The notes under the pieces are model-generated. The model was not told the DNA's origin. It was given only the letters and a program-made list of their open reading frames with translations, and did not search any database. The position numbers and the translations under genes are program-made. Positions 61,347-64,000 of a DNA stretch of 64,000 nt are shown here, in pieces; position 1 is the first letter of the stretch, and each line of letters opens with the position of its first letter. The DNA comes from Adineta ricciae (Eukaryota > Rotifera > Eurotatoria > Adinetida > Adinetidae). The DNA lies in the NCBI GenBank assembly GCA_905250025.1, contig CAJNOJ010000022.1, positions 311,707 to 375,706 of the forward strand. Direction: 5' to 3'.

Positions 61347-63596
61347 ATGAAACTATTCTTGTAAGTGCACGATTGAAACATACATACAGCGTTTCCATAA
61401 CTTCCTTTGATATAATTCAGCTTTTTGTCTGCGTTGTTATGCTTCGCAGTGAATCAAGGTATTAGAATAAATTAGATGGATTTGAATACTAAGATGTGTA
61501 TGCTGTAGGTTATGGGAAACGGGTGATGTGCTATTATACGAATTGGGCAGGGTATCGACCAGCTGAAGGAAGTTTTTCAGTAAAAGATATCGATCCGAAC
61601 TTATGTACACATATCATTTATTCGTTCGCGCGCGTACAAGGCAATGATTTAGCAACTACAGAAGGAAATGATCCAGGTTTGTGATTGATGTTGCCGATTC
61701 CAAGTAGTTTTTATTCGATTTCTGTTGAAGAAATGTATAAGCGAATCATGGAATTGAAAAAAATCAACCCGGATCTGAAAGTTATGTTGGCAGTCGGTGG
61801 GTGGAATCATGGTGCAGCCCCATTTACGCAAATGGTCTCTACAGAAAAATCACGAGCTGAATTCGTGGAAAATTCTTATAATTTTCTTAAAAAGCATGGC
61901 TTTGATGGTCTTGATCTCGGTAAATATTCATCACCATTATTACTTACGATCATCTATTCTATTGATCAGATTGGGAATATCCAGCTGATCGTGGTAGTCC
62001 ACCTGAAGATCGTCAACGGTTCACTCAGCTCGCCAAAGTATTTACTACTAATATCAAACGAGTTCTTTTTCAAAGTCTTCCTTATTATTATTATTATTAG
62101 CAATTGAGTGCAAAGTATAAGCCAGAAGGTCTTCTTGTATCAGCTGCAACACCAGCTTCTCCTTCCCGTTACGATGGTAGCTATGAACCCGAAGTTTGCG
62201 AGTACGGTTTCCAATCGCTTTATATATAGTCGAAACCAACGAATATTTTTAGGCATTTAGATTTTATCAATATAATGGCTTACGACTTTTCGGGTCAGTG
62301 GGAGCGTCAAGCTGGACACAACAGTCCATTAACAGCACAAAAACAAATTGTGCAACATATGTTACGAAAACCGGCTTGCACTCCAGATAAACTTAATTTA
62401 GGCATGGGTGCTTATGGGTAAACGACTTTCGAAAGATTAGCATGTTTTATTCGTTCACTCGTGTGACTAGACGAACCCATCAATTAGCTAATCCATCTTT
62501 ACATGAAATCGGTAGGAGACGACGTCATAGTATAGTGTCTTGTTTCGACTGCTATCTGTTTTTCGATAGGATCTCCAACGGTAGGTAGCGGTGCTATTGC
62601 TGGTCCATACACACGAGAAAGCGGTTTCATGAGTTACTATGAAGTATGTGACAAACTCAACCAAGGTCTGTGATCGACTTATAAAAAGTCTATTCATTCT
62701 CCGAATATCTGTTTAGGATGGTCACAAGGATGGTCAGATCAGCACAAAGTTCCATATGCGCACTCCGGTTCGCAATGGGTTGGTTATGACAATCCAGAAA
62801 GTATTGCTATCAAAGTAAAACATACGTGATATGGTTCCTCTACAACTATAAACATATTATTCATATGAATAGGCTGAGTATGTCAATGAAATGGATTTGG
62901 GCGGTGCGATGTTTTGGGCTATGGATTTAGATGATTTTCGTGGTGATAAATGCAATCAAGGAAAATTTCCTTTGATTAACGCCGCAAAAGATGTCGTCAA
63001 TGGAAAATCGCCATCAACAAGACCAAGCACGACACGTACAACTCCAACAACAACTCCAATTCCTACCGATCGAACTGATACTGCAACATTATATTGTCAA
63101 AATTGTAAGTAAACACAGATCAGAGATAATATCGATCGAAATATTGTTATTGATTAGCATTAGAGAAGCAAACATATGCAAATGTCTCTGCCAATTGTGA
63201 AAGTTATTATGAGTGTTTAACAACACCAAGTGGCAAACAAATTACTGTCTCTCGAACGTGTCCGAAACCATTGATTTACTCCGAAGATAAAAAGAAATGT
63301 GTCAAAGAGAGAGATTTAACTGACGTTTCCATCAAATGTTCTACAAAATGTAAGAAACAGTTTACCCAGTCGTCTTCAATCTCCTTCATATTCATCTTTA
63401 TTTCATAGTGGGATTGTCTGCTCCATCGTCATCGTCAGCCAATTGTTGGGATCCATCCTCTTTTATACCAGATTCTCAATGTCGATTCTTTACTGATTGT
63501 TCAACCAAACGTCGGTACGAATGTCCCCCTGATTCGTCATTCGAGCGCAACTTAAAACGCTGTGTGCCGAAAAAACATGTTCAATGTTGGTGGTGA
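61347..63596 (+). CDS. GH18 chitinase with C-terminal chitin-binding (CBM14-like) domains
   Basis: Thirteen exons (61347-61360, 61421-61458, 61509-61676, 61731-61919, 61970-62037, 62101-62201, 62253-62417, 62471-62511, 62570-62665, 62717-62814, 62873-63104, 63158-63349, 63409-63596) encode 529 residues. Signal peptide [19 protein letters not shown]18 blocks: [26 protein letters not shown], the catalytic FDGLDLDWEYP (Glu donor kept), [41 protein letters not shown] and [14 protein letters not shown] Thr/Pro-rich linker follows ([16 protein letters not shown]), then two Cys-rich modules ([31 protein letters not shown]) of CBM14/peritrophin type. It is secreted and hydrolyses chitin. The 41-nt microexon 62471-62511 is needed to restore the YGRT...IGSPT block. 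AATAAA follows at about 63613. Confidence 0.94.
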
Positions 63597-64000
63597 TTTT
63601 CTTCTATCTTATAATAAAAATAAAATACGAGTTATAATAAATCATATGATAAAGTCAATATGTACGCATTTTTATTTCTGACATAATAGCAATGACGATC
63701 ACTCTATGATTTGCGAACTTAGGGAAGAAAATCTTTCGATCGACGTGATACAGTCTATTAGATCTTGCGATCTGTTTGAATGAATAAAATACTCGATTCG
63801 ACATCATTCAGTTCTATTTTCATATACATTCGGTTTTATCAATAAAAAATCCAGTGATTTTTACCCCGACAAGAACAAACACGAGAGAAAATGGACTTGG
63901 CATTGTTTTCTATCTCTTATTCTCGTTTTTCTTCTAATCATTTTTCTACTCCAAATCATCATATTCTGTCTGGCATTATTAATTCATTCGAAGTGTCTTT
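63597..64000. other. 3' flank of chitinase
   Basis: 404 bp of AT-rich sequence with several AATAAA motifs (63613, 63619, 63784). No coding frame is supported before the window ends. Confidence 0.5.

Overview
The window reads as a stretch of compact, AT-rich invertebrate animal nuclear genome. Almost every gene is split by very short introns (mostly 45-65 nt, GT-AG, T-rich 3' ends). The gene content is metazoan: BBS8/TTC8, CLN7/MFSD8, Tousled-like kinase, anamorsin, p24/TMED, cytosolic AlaRS and GlyRS, LEV-9-like WAP+sushi proteins, a serpin, and a GH18 chitinase with chitin-binding domains. Intron size, gene density and the patchwork similarity of tandem paralogues fit a bdelloid rotifer (Adineta/Rotaria type). 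That assignment is inference; nothing in the sequence names the species. I saw no bacterial genes, CRISPR array or intact transposon.

Layout. 1-7.6 kb: 3' end of a glycosyltransferase-like gene, a small tetraspan protein, an SLC45-like transporter, TTC8 (minus) and a p24 cargo receptor. 8.5-16.7 kb: MFSD8-like transporter, a MARF1-like NYN ribonuclease (minus), a membrane RBR-like RING protein, a proline-rich protein whose start codon is split by an intron, and a serpin (minus). 18.5-23.2 kb: a 1248-residue serine-rich tail-anchored protein (minus). 23.6-30.4 kb: glycyl- and alanyl-tRNA synthetases head-to-tail on the minus strand, 179 bp apart. 31.5-35.2 kb: an ABHD13-like hydrolase and an intronless protein with an HNH-like signature. 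37-44.4 kb: three tandem glutamine synthetase genes (minus). 45.7-53.8 kb: two tandem LEV-9/Hasp-like WAP+CCP genes (minus). 54.2-63.6 kb: speriolin-like gene (minus), Tousled-like kinase, anamorsin and chitinase (plus).

The neighbours do not form one pathway. The local relations are tandem duplication (glutamine synthetases; WAP-CCP proteins), a closely spaced pair of class II aminoacyl-tRNA synthetases that could be co-expressed, and convergent pairs with very short or hairpin-containing 3' spacers. All exon models were assembled by hand from splice signals and reading-frame continuity. For complete multi-exon genes the summed exon lengths are multiples of three.
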